Shown in pieces: positions 28,038-41,788 of a stretch of DNA of 64,000 nucleotides. How positions within the stretch are numbered: the stretch's first letter is position 1; each line of letters starts with the position of its first letter. The DNA is from Pardosa pseudoannulata (taxonomy: Eukaryota; Arthropoda; Arachnida; Araneae; Lycosidae). Under the pieces are notes generated by a model. It was given only the letters and a program-made list of their open reading frames with translations, was not told where the DNA came from and ran no database searches. The position numbers and the translations under genes were made by a program. The DNA lies in assembly GCA_032207245.1 (NCBI GenBank), contig CM063502.1, forward strand, positions 114,934,197-114,998,196, in the 5' to 3' direction.

Positions 28038-28170
28038 GAGATTCTCAACATTTTTTAAGCTATCGTCCACCTACGGAACCGAAACGTGTTCAACGCACCC
28101 TATGGAGCCAAAATGTGTTCAACGCCCCCCTTTGTAAAAATCCCGTTATTTAAAGTGTAGGGTAGGAGAA
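28038..28170. mobile_element. Possible hAT-like end before the TA tract
   Basis: CAGAGATTCTCAACATTTTT matches the common non-autonomous hAT terminus CAGAGGTTCTCAACCTTTTT. It is followed by repeated GGAACCGAAACGTGTTCAAC / GGAGCCAAAATGTGTTCAAC. The other terminus was not located, although GC-richer sequence at 28860-29440 beyond the TA run may be the rest of the same insertion. Confidence 0.4.
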
Positions 28171-28171
28171 G

Positions 28172-28852
<681 letters not shown>

Positions 28853-29440
28853 GCAAGATCTGTGTCTAAACCTGGGAAAGCGGATTCTAAGTGCAGTATT
28901 ATTACAATGAATATGAAGTTTTGCTAAAACCTCCCAATGTACACTGACTGCAGTCCCATCTGCTAAGCGTCTGCTGCTATATACCCACACCCCACACTGC
29001 CTACGGTGCCCCTTTTCAGATTCAGAGAATGCCGCCCAGCACGGCTATTGTTTTGCGCGTTACCGAGACCGCACGGTGAATTGAGCAGGTGGTTATCATG
29101 CAGTGGCTTATCGGTTTATTGTTCGGCCTCCCTGCTCTATTCCACCCTTCAAAAATATTCAATAGGAGTTTAAAAAAAATTTGCATGCAGTTTCAAATTA
29201 CACAGAAGGCACGAAGGTCAGCAGTTTCCTCTACGTTTCACATTGTTCAGATTTTAGAAGAAGGGTGAGTTATCAGTAGATCCAGGCTTGTAGACTTGGC
29301 GGTAGATTTTCGCAGTATGATGGAAGTCTTCGAAATACTGCCCTTTATATGTTATGATGTTCTTGTTTATGTCACCCTCTTATGTTGCCCCTTGATGCGG
29401 CCTCCTCTCTGATTATAGCACGTGGAGTCCCTGACTAGAT
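28853..29440. other. GC-richer non-coding segment beyond the TA tract
   Basis: Sequence such as CTGCTAAGCGTCTGCTGCTA, ACCCCACACTGCCTACGGTG and GTTACCGAGACCGCACGGTG is clearly richer in GC than the intron around it. No open frame with recognisable motifs spans it. It most likely belongs to the element starting at 28038. Confidence 0.35.
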
Positions 29441-29579
29441 CAACTATAGCTGTTTTCCAAATATTCATATGTTATAAACATCTATAGCGTTATAATAACA
29501 TAGCATTAAATGCAAAATTTAATTTAATTATGGTTGCATATTCTACATAAGTGTTAAGCCCTATGTAAAGCATACACGT

Positions 29580-29680
29580 ACAATAAAACCTCGATACAGC
29601 AATACCTAGGGAACCCAATATTTTTTCTATAGAGGCATATATCATTATATTGAGGAGCGATATGACGATAAACTAAAAAA
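29580..29680. mobile_element. Possible pogo/Tigger-like terminus
   Basis: CAATAAAACCTCGATACAGC resembles the CAGTAAAACCTCGATATAAC-type terminus known from pogo/Tigger elements, and an inverted echo (TATATTGAGGAGCGATATGA) follows 60 bp later. The match is short and the assignment weak. Confidence 0.25.
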
Positions 29681-30779
29681 GAGTTTTAACAGAACATCTG
29701 AATAGAAGAGATTAATTAAGATGATTAAAATTATGGCTACTTTGATGTGTTTATGACACAACAATAATAATTCTTCAACCTAGGATAAAACTTTTATTCT
29801 CAAAGTATACAAAAAATATCAAATAGACAAAAAACGTACAGGCATGCAATAAATTTCTCATAACTAATAAAATTATTCGTTGAAAGAAATTCTTAGTTTT
29901 TTGCATAATTTCTTCACTATTAAATCAAAGAACAAAATCTGAGTGAGTCTAAGAATCGGTAGATTTCTGTGAATATGGAACTCAAAAGCTGACTAAATGA
30001 TACGACAAGTGTCTTGATTTTTGTGGAATTTGTTATGGAATTGCTATGTGACAATTAAATCATAGTAAATTTACCGCTCATTCTAGGGACTGACATTATT
30101 GACTGAAAATCACAAAACCAATCGTTTAGACAAAAAGTCAGGTGGCAGATTTATAAGAAGATCGATCTCAAAATTTGTTTCTACAATACGATAAATGTCT
30201 TGATATTGGTGAAAAAAGTATATTAAAGTACAGGTTTTCTTGAAAAAATAAAATTGAGAAAAAAGTATACTTGTGTGTTTCTAATTTCAAAACCGTACAT
30301 AAAATACTGCCTCATATTTAGTTTCGAATATAAATTATATTTATGATATTAAAAAAATGAAAAGAAATAGGCATCTTTTGTTCTGACTGGATATCTATAG
30401 ATTTCCAAAAAAATCTGATTTAAAATGATTGCTTCAATGTGTTTTATTGTCAGCAAATATCAATTTCTTCCCAAGAAGAACAAAACTCTTTTTTTTTTAT
30501 AGTATAGAGATAAAAATACGTTATCTAATAATATAACCCGGGGAAATTGGACCACATTACATAAATCTATATGGATTTTTAAAGTATCTTTTTTTGTTGA
30601 ATTTGAGAGGAAAATATGTGGCAGAAAATATTCTAGAAGGAATTTGGAGTTACTCACAATAGTGAGGTAAATTTTTCATTTATTTTAAATATACTTTGTT
30701 TAAAATATGCATACGGTGGTATGAAATTTTCTATTGATTTAGAAAGAAAATACGTTTAGTGATATATAATTAATTGAGA

Positions 30780-31480
30780 ATTAAATCTAATGAATAGTCA
30801 AGACATCTAACGCAAGCAAACATGCGGATAATTTCTTTCTTCACTGTAAAGGCCCCTCCACACTATGGTCCACTGCAAGCAATTACCACCGTCTGGAGGG
30901 GGTATGGCTTATCGTGGTCGATGATAAAATAGCCTTGGCGAACGATGGCTTCGGAGGCGGTTTTTTTCCAAAGATCAATGGCAGCCATATGCGCAACTAA
31001 AGTGTGCAGTAGACCCTATGGACGAATCCACGCGCTCGGCTCATTTAGTGGCCCAGCGTGTGGATGCAACCCGTGAACCATCGTCCAAGATCACCATCAG
31101 GAAGTGGTGAACAGTTGGCCATAGTGGGGAGGCTACATAACAACTGTGGACGTAAGACCAAAACAAATTCAGCAAGATGTTGTTTTGAAGACCTTGAATA
31201 GGAATTTCTACCAAACAAATATTAATCAAATCTTATTAATTTGAATTAGAGGATTGCATCGTTTACATTTGAAATCAAACCCATTCAGTGCAATGTCATA
31301 ATGCCTAACGCAAGCAAATATACAGAGAATTTTCTTCTTCATTGTAACAACTTTGGTCATTAGAAACAAACAGAGTTAATTCAGCACGACATTCTTTTGA
31401 CGATTCTCAGATAGAAAATTTTACCAAACAGATATTTAATAAAACCGATTTTGAATCAGATAAGTTGTTGTTTGGGTTGT
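30780..31480. repeat. Diverged tandem duplication, one copy carrying a MITE
   Basis: CTAACGCAAGCAAACATGCG...TTCTTCACTGTAA in the first copy pairs with CTAACGCAAGCAAATATACA...TTCTTCATTGTAACAAC near 31305-31350. The text after the MITE (CAACTGTGGACGTAAGACCA, TTCAGCAAGATGTTGTTTTG) pairs with CAACTTTGGTCATTAGAAAC and TTCAGCACGACATTCTTTTG. One copy is therefore interrupted and the other is not. Confidence 0.75.
30850..31137. mobile_element. 288-bp PIF/Harbinger-like MITE
   Basis: The element has imperfect terminal inverted repeats (AGGCCCCTCCACACTATGG on the left, TGTAGCCTCCCCACTATGG reading in from the right, 14 of 19 matching). It is flanked by TAA at 30847-30849 and 31138-31140. The uninterrupted sister sequence at about 31342-31350 reads CATTGTAACAAC with one TAA, so TAA is a true target-site duplication. 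A 3-bp TWA duplication is characteristic of PIF/Harbinger transposons. The interior is GC-rich with further short inverted pieces and no open transposase, hence non-autonomous. Confidence 0.8.
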
Positions 31481-31814
31481 ATCTTTTACATATGAAATCA
31501 GATCCACTCACTGCTAAGTGAGAAGAAAATGCATGTTCTGTGACCCTTGCCTATATAAAAACAAAAATTAAAAAATGTCATGCACTTGTTGATGGTATTC
31601 AAGTTGACCATTGATAGGTCTTCATAGGAAATGCCAATTTTAGTCATACTCATCAAATGATTTAGGAAAATCAGTAATTGGTGATGCCAACAGGTAAAAT
31701 GTCTTTTGCTTTACATGATAAAGGACAGTCACTCATTTTTATCCAAGATGACCAAAATTCAGATTTTGAAGTTATAAAGGCTACTTGGTAGATGAAAGTG
31801 ATGATAAAGCAAAA

Positions 31815-31950
31815 ATAATATATAAATATAATATTATATCTATATAATATTATATGCTACATATACTATGTATAATGCTATAATATTATATGCTACATAT
31901 ACTATGTATAATGCTATAATATTATATGCTATATACTATGTATATAGATA
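31815..31950. repeat. AT-rich tandem repeat, unit about 48 bp
   Basis: TATAATATTATATGCTACATATACTATGTATAATGC recurs two and a half times. It is a purely low-complexity expansion. Confidence 0.85.
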
Positions 31951-32929
31951 TCATTTTATCTTATAGAAATAATGATAAAGAAAAAAATAACATGGAAGGA
32001 TCTATAGATCGATAAATAAATCTATATATCTATAGGTTTTGGGCTTTTGCCGAAATTTTTAAAGATTATAAATTCATGTTGTTGAGGTTAAAGTCGATAG
32101 GTGGAGTTTTTGTCATGTTCCACGAGAAAGAAAAACAATTTTATGTGTGAGAAGTGGCATCCATGTGAGATGGTGTCCTAAACTGAAACAGTCAAAATGA
32201 TTATAAATGTGCATTAAAATAAACGAATGTTTGCCAATAGAAGTATTTTGTGTGACATTTCAACACATGATATCTTACAACAAACAAAACTCACCCTGAT
32301 GCTCTTAAAAAGTTACCACTCCCATGTACCACATTAATTTTCATGGAACATTTTCTTTCAGAGCAAGTTTTAGATAACAGTTTATATTTAAAATATTCTA
32401 TGTTAACAATTTTCAATTGAGTATAGAGGCGATAATTAAGTAACAGGATAAATCACATATTCCTAAATTATTTGATACACTAGGAATTCAAGGTCTTAAA
32501 AGTTGATCTCATCAGTTTTACGTTTAAATAACCGAATATTAGTATTTTTATTTTTATTCTAAAACCCAAGAAAAATGTCCATATTAAATTAGCCAACTGG
32601 GTTCGAGTACCGTATTTAAAAAAAATCAGCAAAAATTAATAGATTAATAGTTGTTTAAACAGTATATGTACAGATCGAAGCACATGGATTTTTTTTCAAT
32701 TATGCAAAATATTATTCAAGTGTTTGTTGAGAAAATAAGGCAATTTTTTATACTTACTGCTAACGGTGTGAAGCAAAATATATTAATTCAATAATACTTT
32801 TTTAGTACAAACCTCATACAAACAATATTTCATACAAACCTCAGACATCCAGGAATGTAATAAAACCAGATTTAGTAGTTATATTAATATTTTTAAGGTA
32901 TTCAAAAATTGCTTTTACTATCAAATTTT

Positions 32930-33000
32930 ATTACGTCCGGTTTGTTGCGATCTCATTATTACAAAAGCGTAAACCGTAGAGCCCCAACCAACCGGCTTGT
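32930..33000. mobile_element. SINE tail fragment
   Basis: AAACCGTAGAGCCCCAACCAACC matches the SINE 3' region (GACCGTAGAGCTCCAAACC). The preceding text is too diverged to align. Confidence 0.5.
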
Positions 33001-34539
33001 TTATCAAAACAAAAATTATCTTAACTTCTACTTCATAGATCGTAAAGACAAAAGAAAAATAGTTTTGGAAAGCTAAAATTATAGACTTTCAAATAAATAA
33101 ATAAGATTATTCTAGTTTTACATCCTAAATCCAGTAAGATACTCAAACTTATACTCTCATTGTTTGTAAATGTTATACAAAAATTTCTATTGTGAATGAT
33201 GGGTTTCAGATTACATAAAAGATTTTAATGACTGTAGTTGCAAGAATAAAATTTCATTATACTTCATTATACTGAATTAGATTTTTTCATTTGTTCTTAA
33301 GGATTTAATAGAAAATAGCTATTCAGTAATCGCAGTAATTTACCCTCACTGTTACTATAATTTATACGAATATATATTTCACTAAAATTTAAAATAATGC
33401 TGGCTGTACTTTCACTTTTCTTTTCAAATTGCTAACTATAATTAATAACACTTGCCAACAATTCATTAAATAACACTTTGGAAAAGTTTGAGCTAACTCA
33501 AAAATTTCGAAATCTACATTCGCGTTTTTAAGTAAGGGAAAGTTTTTGAATAGTCATTTCAAAGTCCTTGTTCTGGGAGCTTTAAATATGAATAAATTGT
33601 TGTTAATAATGAAAAGTTTAGGGAAAGTTTGAAGAAACTTTTGAGAATTTCTTTTATTTTTACTAAACAAAGTAATACAGAGTATTTTTAATTGACATTA
33701 ATCTTGCACTCAAACTTTATTCAAAGGTTTGTACATGTAAATTCTTCCGACAACCCGTTAATAAAATACCAAAATTACCTGCACGATAAAAAACTGTGTT
33801 ATGAAACATTGTTTTAAAATTCTAATATTATTACAATCTGTAAACTTTTGCCTTTAACCGCCTCTCTTACAAATATTTTTGAAAAAAATTGCAAAAAGTT
33901 CTTACATTTATTTTATTTTATTATTAAATACGAGGAAACGAAATAAAACAAAATGTGTAGGTTTTAAGTTGAATTTTAAATTTTTTACAGGTGTAGAAGC
34001 ATTTAGTTTTAATATTAGTTTGCAATCCCGAGTTATCTCAGCAAATGGAAAAAGTCAAATATTAGTCTATGACAGTTTTTGAAAAAAGGGACAACCCAAA
34101 GTGATACCTGTTGTGTAGTTCTCGTTTATATTTAGGTATTAACCTAAGATCTAATGTATAGTGGTATTTATTTTGGTTAGTCACGAAGACTAAGTATTAT
34201 TTGGTTGCGTTGTGTAAAATATTTAAGTACTAAATTCGATCACAGGTTCTGAGAGACTACAGACTTAAAATAAGAAAATAAACTAAAAAAGCTAAATTAA
34301 AAGTAACTGAAATTAGCTTAAAATAAAAAAAAGTAAATTTATTATAATGATACATATACATCTATATACTATCTTCATAAAATCTTATCTTCTGATTCTA
34401 TCTTCATAAAATTTACTTTATCAACAATTTCCAATTAGGTGCCACACTACTTTAGGTCTGACAATAATTTTCCATCAATTAGGTAAATATATATTTATAA
34501 GAGAGAGGACCTAATCTCAATTTCAAATATATGTAAAAA

Positions 34540-35056
34540 GGGGTACCTTTGTGGGTTAATATGGTGTGCCAGGAACACTGCTGGTTGAAAGCTAATCAGG
34601 ATTGGGTATGTGGGTAGCAAATTTCAATCTTCCGTCGGTCTGGTCAGGAGCTTCCTTCTGAGTATTTGAGGTGCGGCCGTAATATTTGTTACAGGAACAC
34701 TGCTGGTTGTCGCTAGATATTCCAAACGTTTCCGGAGTCTCTGTCGAACTCAAAGCTATTCTCCTTGGACTCCCAAAGTCTCACTGTCACAATCGTCTAC
34801 TCCGACATCTGACCTCTCTGCTCTCCTTGATTTGACTCCACTCTCGAACACCCCTTCTCCTTCTAGACTTTTCTTATTTTTATATTAATTTCTTCTTTGC
34901 CCCCTCTTACTTCTTTTCATTCAATCGGGAGAGTTGTAAAAATCTAATTGGTCTCCTTAACCCCGCCTTGAAACCACCAACGTGAAAAAACCTTATCCCT
35001 TCAAATTGGGCTCTGTCCCTTAGGGACTCATAAATAACTCCACAAAGGTACATTCT
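34540..35056. mobile_element. Putative TIR element of about 510 bp
   Basis: GGTACCTTTGTGG near 34542 returns inverted as CCACAAAGGTAC near 35042. The interior is markedly richer in GC than the intron. It carries GGAACACTGCTGGTTG twice (34571 and 34694) and a C/T-rich block (34735-34910). No transposase motif is seen. Class unknown. Confidence 0.5.
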
Positions 35057-35177
35057 TATTTAGTGTCATGTACGGAGACGCGATTCTAATCTGGGACTGG
35101 GATCAGAACCCCACCCGAAAATCTCGCACAAGACGAAAAACCATTGAAATACTTTTTATTGTCCTCTACTCTTTAGA

Positions 35178-35276
35178 GAAGATGTGATGAAGTCAGATTT
35201 AGATCCCAAGCATTTTACTTCTCGTATTAATTAATAAATTATATTACTGATCTAAATCGCCTCATCACAATACCTG
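35178..35276. repeat. Inverted repeat
   Basis: GATGTGATGAAGTCAGATTT pairs with the inverted GATCTAAATCGCCTCATCAC. The arms are about 24 bp with a loop of about 50 bp of AT-rich sequence. Confidence 0.55.
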
Positions 35277-35639
35277 AGATTATGTACACTGGTATCTGAT
35301 CTCTTTTCTTACCTCTGGAATCTCTTTTACGGGAGCACATATGCACTGTCTCGTAGGATTTTATTTATTTATTTATTTATTTTGCAGTAGCAGGAATAAC
35401 ATCAGGAAAATGCCACGAGGTTAACCTGAGTGGAGAAGGACTAATGCTGGGTCTTCCTGATGTGGCAGAAAACTCATCACTATGATTTTTCGCAGCTGTC
35501 TTTCTATATATATTACTAATTCACAAGTTGACGTATAATATAGAATAGGAAAAACATGTGACCAGTCCCGCTAAAAGAACCTCAAAACCAACAAAACTGC
35601 CAGTCAAAGCTGAATATTCCCTTTCATTTCCTCTAGGCC

Positions 35640-35768
35640 GAGTAAAACCATGATAAAAGAAATCGTATCGATAAATTCTGCTTCCCCCGAGTGTTCTTGG
35701 GATAATAATTAACAGCAGTATATACGAACCCGAGATAACTCGGGATAATCAGGCAAGCGGTTAAATTA
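35640..35768. mobile_element. Possible TTAA-MITE end with CCCGAG palindrome
   Basis: CCCGAGATAACTCGGGATAA is followed by GCAAGCGGTTAAAT. Read inward this is TTAACCGCTTGCC, a terminus style like that of the TTAA elements elsewhere in the window. Palindromic CTCGAG/CCCGAG text also occurs inside family B. The opposite end was not located. Confidence 0.3.
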
Positions 35769-37139
35769 TTTTCAAATTTTGGAGAGAGGACGGGGTATAG
35801 GTATGATTAAAAAGTTCTAAACGTGACATTTCCCTGAAGTTTTTATTACTCATTTTTGACTATTTTGAGGTATATTAAGACAAAGTAAATAATTATTAAA
35901 ATACTCTATTTGTAAAGAATCTCAAAAGTTTCGTAAATAAAAAATTAGGAAATGAGGAAATGCATAAGTGCTTGAATATTCATATTGATTTAGTTATCTA
36001 GATTTAAAACATTATTTCATTATTTCTGCACAGGAATAATTAATTTTGCATATCTTTTTCATCTAAAGAAGTTTTTAAAGGAAAAACTGTTTAGAATTCT
36101 AAGTTTTTCAAGGAGTAAATATGTTCTTTTCAAAAGTTTTGTTGAACATAAATCTTTTCCAATTAAATTAGCTTCGTAAACATCAGTACACACGAAAAAA
36201 CATTATAATAACTGCTTATTATATTAAATATTCTAAACATCCTTGGAATGTATTCATTATAGTGGAACATTTCCTTCTAAGTTTCCTCTAAGAATTCTTA
36301 TATTATTTTTGTTTGTTAAACCAGATGTTTCCGAATTTAGCTTGGATTTCAATTTAGGAATATGAGAGTAAAGAAAAAATATTCTACAAAGTAATTAATT
36401 TTTAAAGACGCTAAACCTTGTCCCAAAAAATTAATCACCCAATTTTTAATATTTTTTTTCTAGGATAATGCGATTTCCTTTTCAATTTATTTTATATTTT
36501 CGTGAGACATACGAAAATCTTTCATGCATAAGAAGATTATACTCAGAAAACGTAATTATTCATATTTTTCTCCCGTTAGGAATTTTTTCCATTAAGAAAG
36601 TTATTATCCTTATTTTATTAATTATTTATTAGAAAAAATTGATTTTTTAAATCCTTAAATCATAAACGAACTTTGAACTCTTAAACATAAAGTGTTTGTT
36701 AAAAATATTTGTTCGGAGATTGGAGAATTGCCCCAGATGCATAGTACTTCTAACGGAAGTTATTTTGTTAAGACTGTTCAAATGTCTTTAAATGAATTTC
36801 GCTAAAAAGAGCTACTCTCATAATAACAAACTGAAATATAAGATTCTGTCATATTTCAAACATATTTCGAAATTTTGATATGTTTTAAAATAAAAGGATA
36901 AATTTATAGAATTTAAGTCTAAACATTCTGTTCATACTCTATCTTCTTAATATTGCTTTATTCCCTCAGGAATCAGATCAAGAAGTTTTTTATGGTATAA
37001 GAGATCTGAAGAGCGAGCTCAGTCATGTTGACTATTAGAGAATCTGACTTTCTCCTGGGAGAAACATATTTCTCAGCAGAAATTTCTTCTATAACAATTC
37101 TTCTTCCAGAACGTCAGTGCCTTTGCAATTTTTTTTTTA

Positions 37140-38720
37140 CAAAATACTATGCTTTTTTAGTAATCAGAGATTCCTTTCAAAATACATCTGATAGTTACAT
37201 TTGACAAAAAGTATATTACGAATGAGTTATCCCATCAAACAGTGATAAGAGTTAAGTTAATTTAGTTTTACTCTCTTTCTTCCTCTACTACACTTTTACT
37301 TAGATTTCATTAATCACATATTCAATGTGAAAGCAGAAATCGATACAAATTCATTTTTTCTGTGTTCCATAGAAGTTGAAAGAGTTAAGGCATAAGTGAT
37401 TTTTTATGGAAACAGAAAACTTTTTTTAATGTAAGTATTGAAAAAAAATATATGTAAAGGTTTCATTTTTAGTTTAAATTCGTTTTTTTTTTGTTATGTG
37501 TTAGAATAAATACTATGTATGCATAAAATATTTTTAAAGTTCTTCTGCCACTATTCTTCTTACTTAATGCCAGAGGCTTTGTATTTTTTAAGTTTCACAA
37601 AAAGAATATTACGAATGAGTTATCACATCAAACAGTGATAAGAATTAATTTAGTTTTATTCTCTCTCTTCCTCTACTACACTTACATTTCATTAATCACA
37701 TATTCAATGTGAAAGCAAAAATAGATACAAATACACTTTTCCTGTGTTCCGCAGAAGTTGAAAGAGTTAAGGCACAAGTAATTTTTTCTGAAAACAGAAA
37801 ACTTTTTTTAATGTAAGTTTTGAAAAAAAAATATATGCAAAGGTTTCATTTTTAGTTTCTATTCGTTTCTTTGTTATGTGTTAGAATAAATACTATGTAT
37901 GCATAAAATATTTTTAAAGTTCTTCTACCACTATTCTTCTTACACAATGTCAGAGACTGCATTTTTTAAGTTTGACAAAAAGAATATTCGAATGAGTTAT
38001 CACATCAAACAGTGATAAGAATTAAATTAATTAAGTTTTACTCTCTCTCTTCCTCTACTACACTTAGATTTCATTAGTCACACATTTAATGTGAAAGCAG
38101 AAATAGATACAAATACATTTTTTCTATGTTCCACAGAAGTTGAAAGAGTTAAGGCACAAGTAATTTTTTCTGGAAACAGAAAACTTTTTTTAATGTAAGT
38201 ATTGAAAAAAAATATATGCAAAGGTTTCACTTTTAGTTTCCATTCGTTTCTTTGTTATGTGTTAGAATAAATACTATGTATGCATAAAATATTTTTAAAG
38301 TTCTTCTACCATTATTCTTCTTACACAATGTCAGAGGCTTTGCATTTTTAAGTTTAGAATATGCTTTGCTTTTTTAGTAGTCACACACAGACCTTCTTTA
38401 TAAAGACTTGTGACCGTTACTTATCATCGCCTTACTCTATGACTTTCTTATCTTCGTTAAGAATACCAGGAGGGAATTATCTCTCGAGACAATACCAACA
38501 TTTAAATTTAATTTTATCCTCCTTTCTCCTCTTCAACACTTTTATCTTTCATTTTACTAATCATCTATTCGATTTTACAGCAAAAATAGATACAAATACT
38601 TTTTTCTATGTCTCACTGAGGATGAAAGAGTTTTATCATATTAATTTTTGTCTTGCAAGACTGATAACTTTTTTAGACTTATAAGTATTGAAAAAGGATA
38701 AGAGATAAAAACAAAAGTTA
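37140..38720. repeat. Tandem array of about 380-390 bp units
   Basis: CATCAAACAGTGATAAGA starts at about 37233, 37625 and 38003 (spacing 392 and 378 bp). Each unit also carries CCTCTACTACACTT, CAATGTGAAAGCA, GAAGTTGAAAGAGTTAAGGC, TTAGAATAAATACTATGTAT and TTAAAGTTCTTCT. A fourth, strongly diverged partial unit starts near 38355 and accounts for an isolated plus-strand open frame of 107 codons that is not supported as a gene. Confidence 0.88.
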
Positions 38721-39989
38721 CATTTTTCTTATTTTCCTTTCAGTTTCTTTCTTATTTTCCTTTCAGTTTCTTTCATAAATACTAAGTACGTAGAAAGTAT
38801 TCGTTTTTTCAACGGACCGAAATATTATTTTCTAAACAATTTATTTCTTGAGAAATAGGAAGTGTTGTATTACTATGACATCAAACATAATTTTAGAATA
38901 ATAGTAAACAATTTTCAAATGTTTATTCATATTTAGTCTTTATAGTTGTTTAATTTTTGTAGCAGTGTAATTCTAGAAGCCATGGCATGTTGAATGTTTA
39001 TAATTCTGTTGCAGCTGAAATAAGTCTGATAGTTTTTTAGGCAAGAACTCCAAAAATAGAGTTGATTAGTTATTTGATCTTTTACTACCTGGTTTTCAAA
39101 CACAATATTTTCAAGTATTAACAAAATATTTCATTTTATTATGGATTGAATTTTAGTAAATAATTTATTATAGTTTAACTTTTCGGACCAGTTTTGAAAA
39201 GAAGATATTTATTTTCTGAATTACAGAAATACATCAATATCTATGCTTAATGGAATTGCAAGTTGCTTTTCTTATTGCCCATTAAAATTTAATTTTTTTC
39301 ATTTTACAACCTAGATGAACTATTTTTTTTATTGTCACAGCAGAGTCAGCAATATAATTTTGTAGTAAAGGAACAGAAGATTCAATATTATATCTTATTA
39401 AACTATTTTTTTTTGTACAATCACCAGTAAGGTTAGAGAAAGTATTTCCTCGTCTAAAAATAGGAATGTTAAGTTAACCTGAACCTCTTTATTCTAGAAA
39501 TGAAATTCTGATATCCTCTTCTGAAATATTTTTGAAGTACGTCTAATTTTTATCCTAGCCCTCTACTTCATTATTGCTGCTATAAATATCAGGTATGCAA
39601 ACATAAAATGATATTTCATCGACCATGAAGTGGACATAGTTCATTTCAAGCTAAAAACACTTCAATATATCTGTTTACTTTTAACCAATATAGGACAAAA
39701 ATTTCTAATCAGTTTAGAAAAAGTAAATTATGTCTCTACTTCTGGAATAGAGAGGTTCATGTTGACATCACTATTTTTAGACGGGGGAATAATTTCTCTA
39801 TACTTTACTGATGAATATACCAAAAAATTGTTAAATAAACTCTAATATAGAACCTTACTTTATATTGCTGACCTTGCTTTAACTAAAGAAATATTATATT
39901 GCTGACCTTTTTCTAAGGACAACAAAATAGTAACGTGCAATTACATTACGCATACATTTTGATATATTTCTGCAATTCAGAAAATAAAT

Positions 39990-41070
39990 ATCTTTTACAA
40001 AACTGGTAAAAAAAAACTATATAAAAGATTATGCTACTGAAATTCAATTTTTAACAAAATCAATTATATTTTTGAAGTTCTTGAAACTAATTTTTTATAT
40101 CTGCAATTATCAGTGGACATAAATAATTCATAGGAGCGATTTTACAAAACTGGTAAAAAAAAAATTATTTTCTTAAAAGTTTTTAATTTTTTTATGCTAC
40201 TTTAAAAAGTTAGATTTATATAAAGTTCAGACTTACAGAATAGAACAGTTCTTTTACTTCTCTTTATCTAACAATTTAGTTCTTGAGTATAATTTTTTAT
40301 AATATGTAGAAATTCAATTTTAAGTATCATATTTTTGTGGACATAAATTTAATTCATAGGAGCGATTTACTTTATTTTATAACATGATGGTAGCAAATTA
40401 AAAAATTATTTTCTTAACAGTTTTTAATTTTTTTTAACTTTAAAAAGTCAGATTTCCATGAAGTTCAGACTTACAGAATAGAACAGTTCTTTTACTTCTC
40501 TTTATCTAACAATTTAGTTACTAGGGAATATAATTAAAAAATTATAATATGGGGTAGAGAATTCAATTTTAAGTATCTTTTTTTGTGGACATAAATATAA
40601 TTCATAGGAGCTATTTACTTTATTTTATAACAGGATGACAGCAAATTTAAAAAATTATTTTTTTAAGAGTTTTAATTTTTTTAATTTTAAAAGTCGGATT
40701 TCTATAAAGTTCAGACTTACAGAATAAAACAGTTCTTTTACTTCTCTTTCTCTAACAATTTAGTTACTAGTGAGTATGATTAAAAAATTATAATATGGGG
40801 CAGAGAATTCAATTTTAAGTATCTTTTTTTGTGGACATAAATTTAATTCATAGGAGCGATTTACTTTATTTTATAACAGGATGATAGCAAATTAAAAAAT
40901 CATTTGCTTAACAGTTTTTAATTTTTTTAACTTTAAAAATTCATATTTCTATGAAGTTCAGAATTACAGAATAGAACAGTCCTTTTACTTTTCTTTGATC
41001 TAAAAATTTAGTTTAGAATTTGTATAATTAAAAAATTATAATATGGGGTAAAGAATTTAATTTTTATTTG
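39990..41070. repeat. Tandem array of about 230-250 bp units
   Basis: ATTCATAGGAGCGATTT (once AGCTATTT) occurs near 40126, 40354, 40599 and 40848. Each unit includes TTGTGGACATAAAT, a long AAAAATTATTTTCTTA block, GAAGTTCAGACTTACAGAAT and AACAGTTCTTTTACTTCTC. At least four units, with the first incomplete. Confidence 0.85.
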
Positions 41071-41169
41071 TTGTATTATCTATTTTTGAAAAATATAATA
41101 CTTGATAAAACAAAGATAATTAAATATTTAAAGCTAGAGCATCTTAGAAAACCCATTCTTAAAAAAGTA

Positions 41170-41280
41170 GAAGTTTTTACTTTATGATGAATTGAAAAGA
41201 AGCTGTTATATTGAAGATTTAAAGTATCGAAAGGTACTATGTCACCTTAAATGAAAAAAATCTCCAAAAGAGATAGTTAT
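41170..41280. repeat. Isolated relative of the 10.2-11.05 kb repeat unit
   Basis: TTTATGATGAATTGAAAAGA, TTATATTGAAGA, CGAAAGGTACTATGTCACCT and TTAAATGAAAA follow the same order as in a unit of the array at 10195-11062 (TTTATACTGAATCA, TTATAATGAAGACT, CGAAAGATACTATGTCCTC, TTAAAGAAAA). Confidence 0.5.
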
Positions 41281-41788
41281 TACATCTTTTTTCTTTTATT
41301 GATATTCCTTATCCATTTTTATTCATTCTATTGCTGCAAAAAGTAACATGATTGGTTGCATTGGATTTAATTTAATAGCTGATTCCCAGAGTCATGCGAA
41401 TGTTTACTTCTTAGCATTTTATGAGCGTGGGTGCCATTACAGTTTATGACAACGACCTCCTGTGGTCCCCTCTATATAAAACAAATTTCAAACGGCATTA
41501 TATGTTCTGGAAAACTATGCTTCACTGCTACTGATTGGGTAAGTTTGCCATCATAATACCTCGTAAAACCATCTGCGAAGATATCGTTAATGCTTCATAT
41601 TTGAAAGAATTTTTTTGCAACTATGTGATTTTCTTTTTTCTTTAAAAAAATGTACTATTGAGGTAACACTGCTTTATTTTTTACGTTAAAGGACAATTTG
41701 ATGAAAACAAAATACAATTACATAAATATAATAGATTGGAAATTATGGAAGAAAATGGGAAACTGCAGTAATTGCTCCATCTATAAAA

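Noticed and set aside
38361..38684. Plus-strand open frame of 107 codons
   Set aside because: It lies in a diverged unit of the 385-bp tandem array, and the frame is not kept in the other units.
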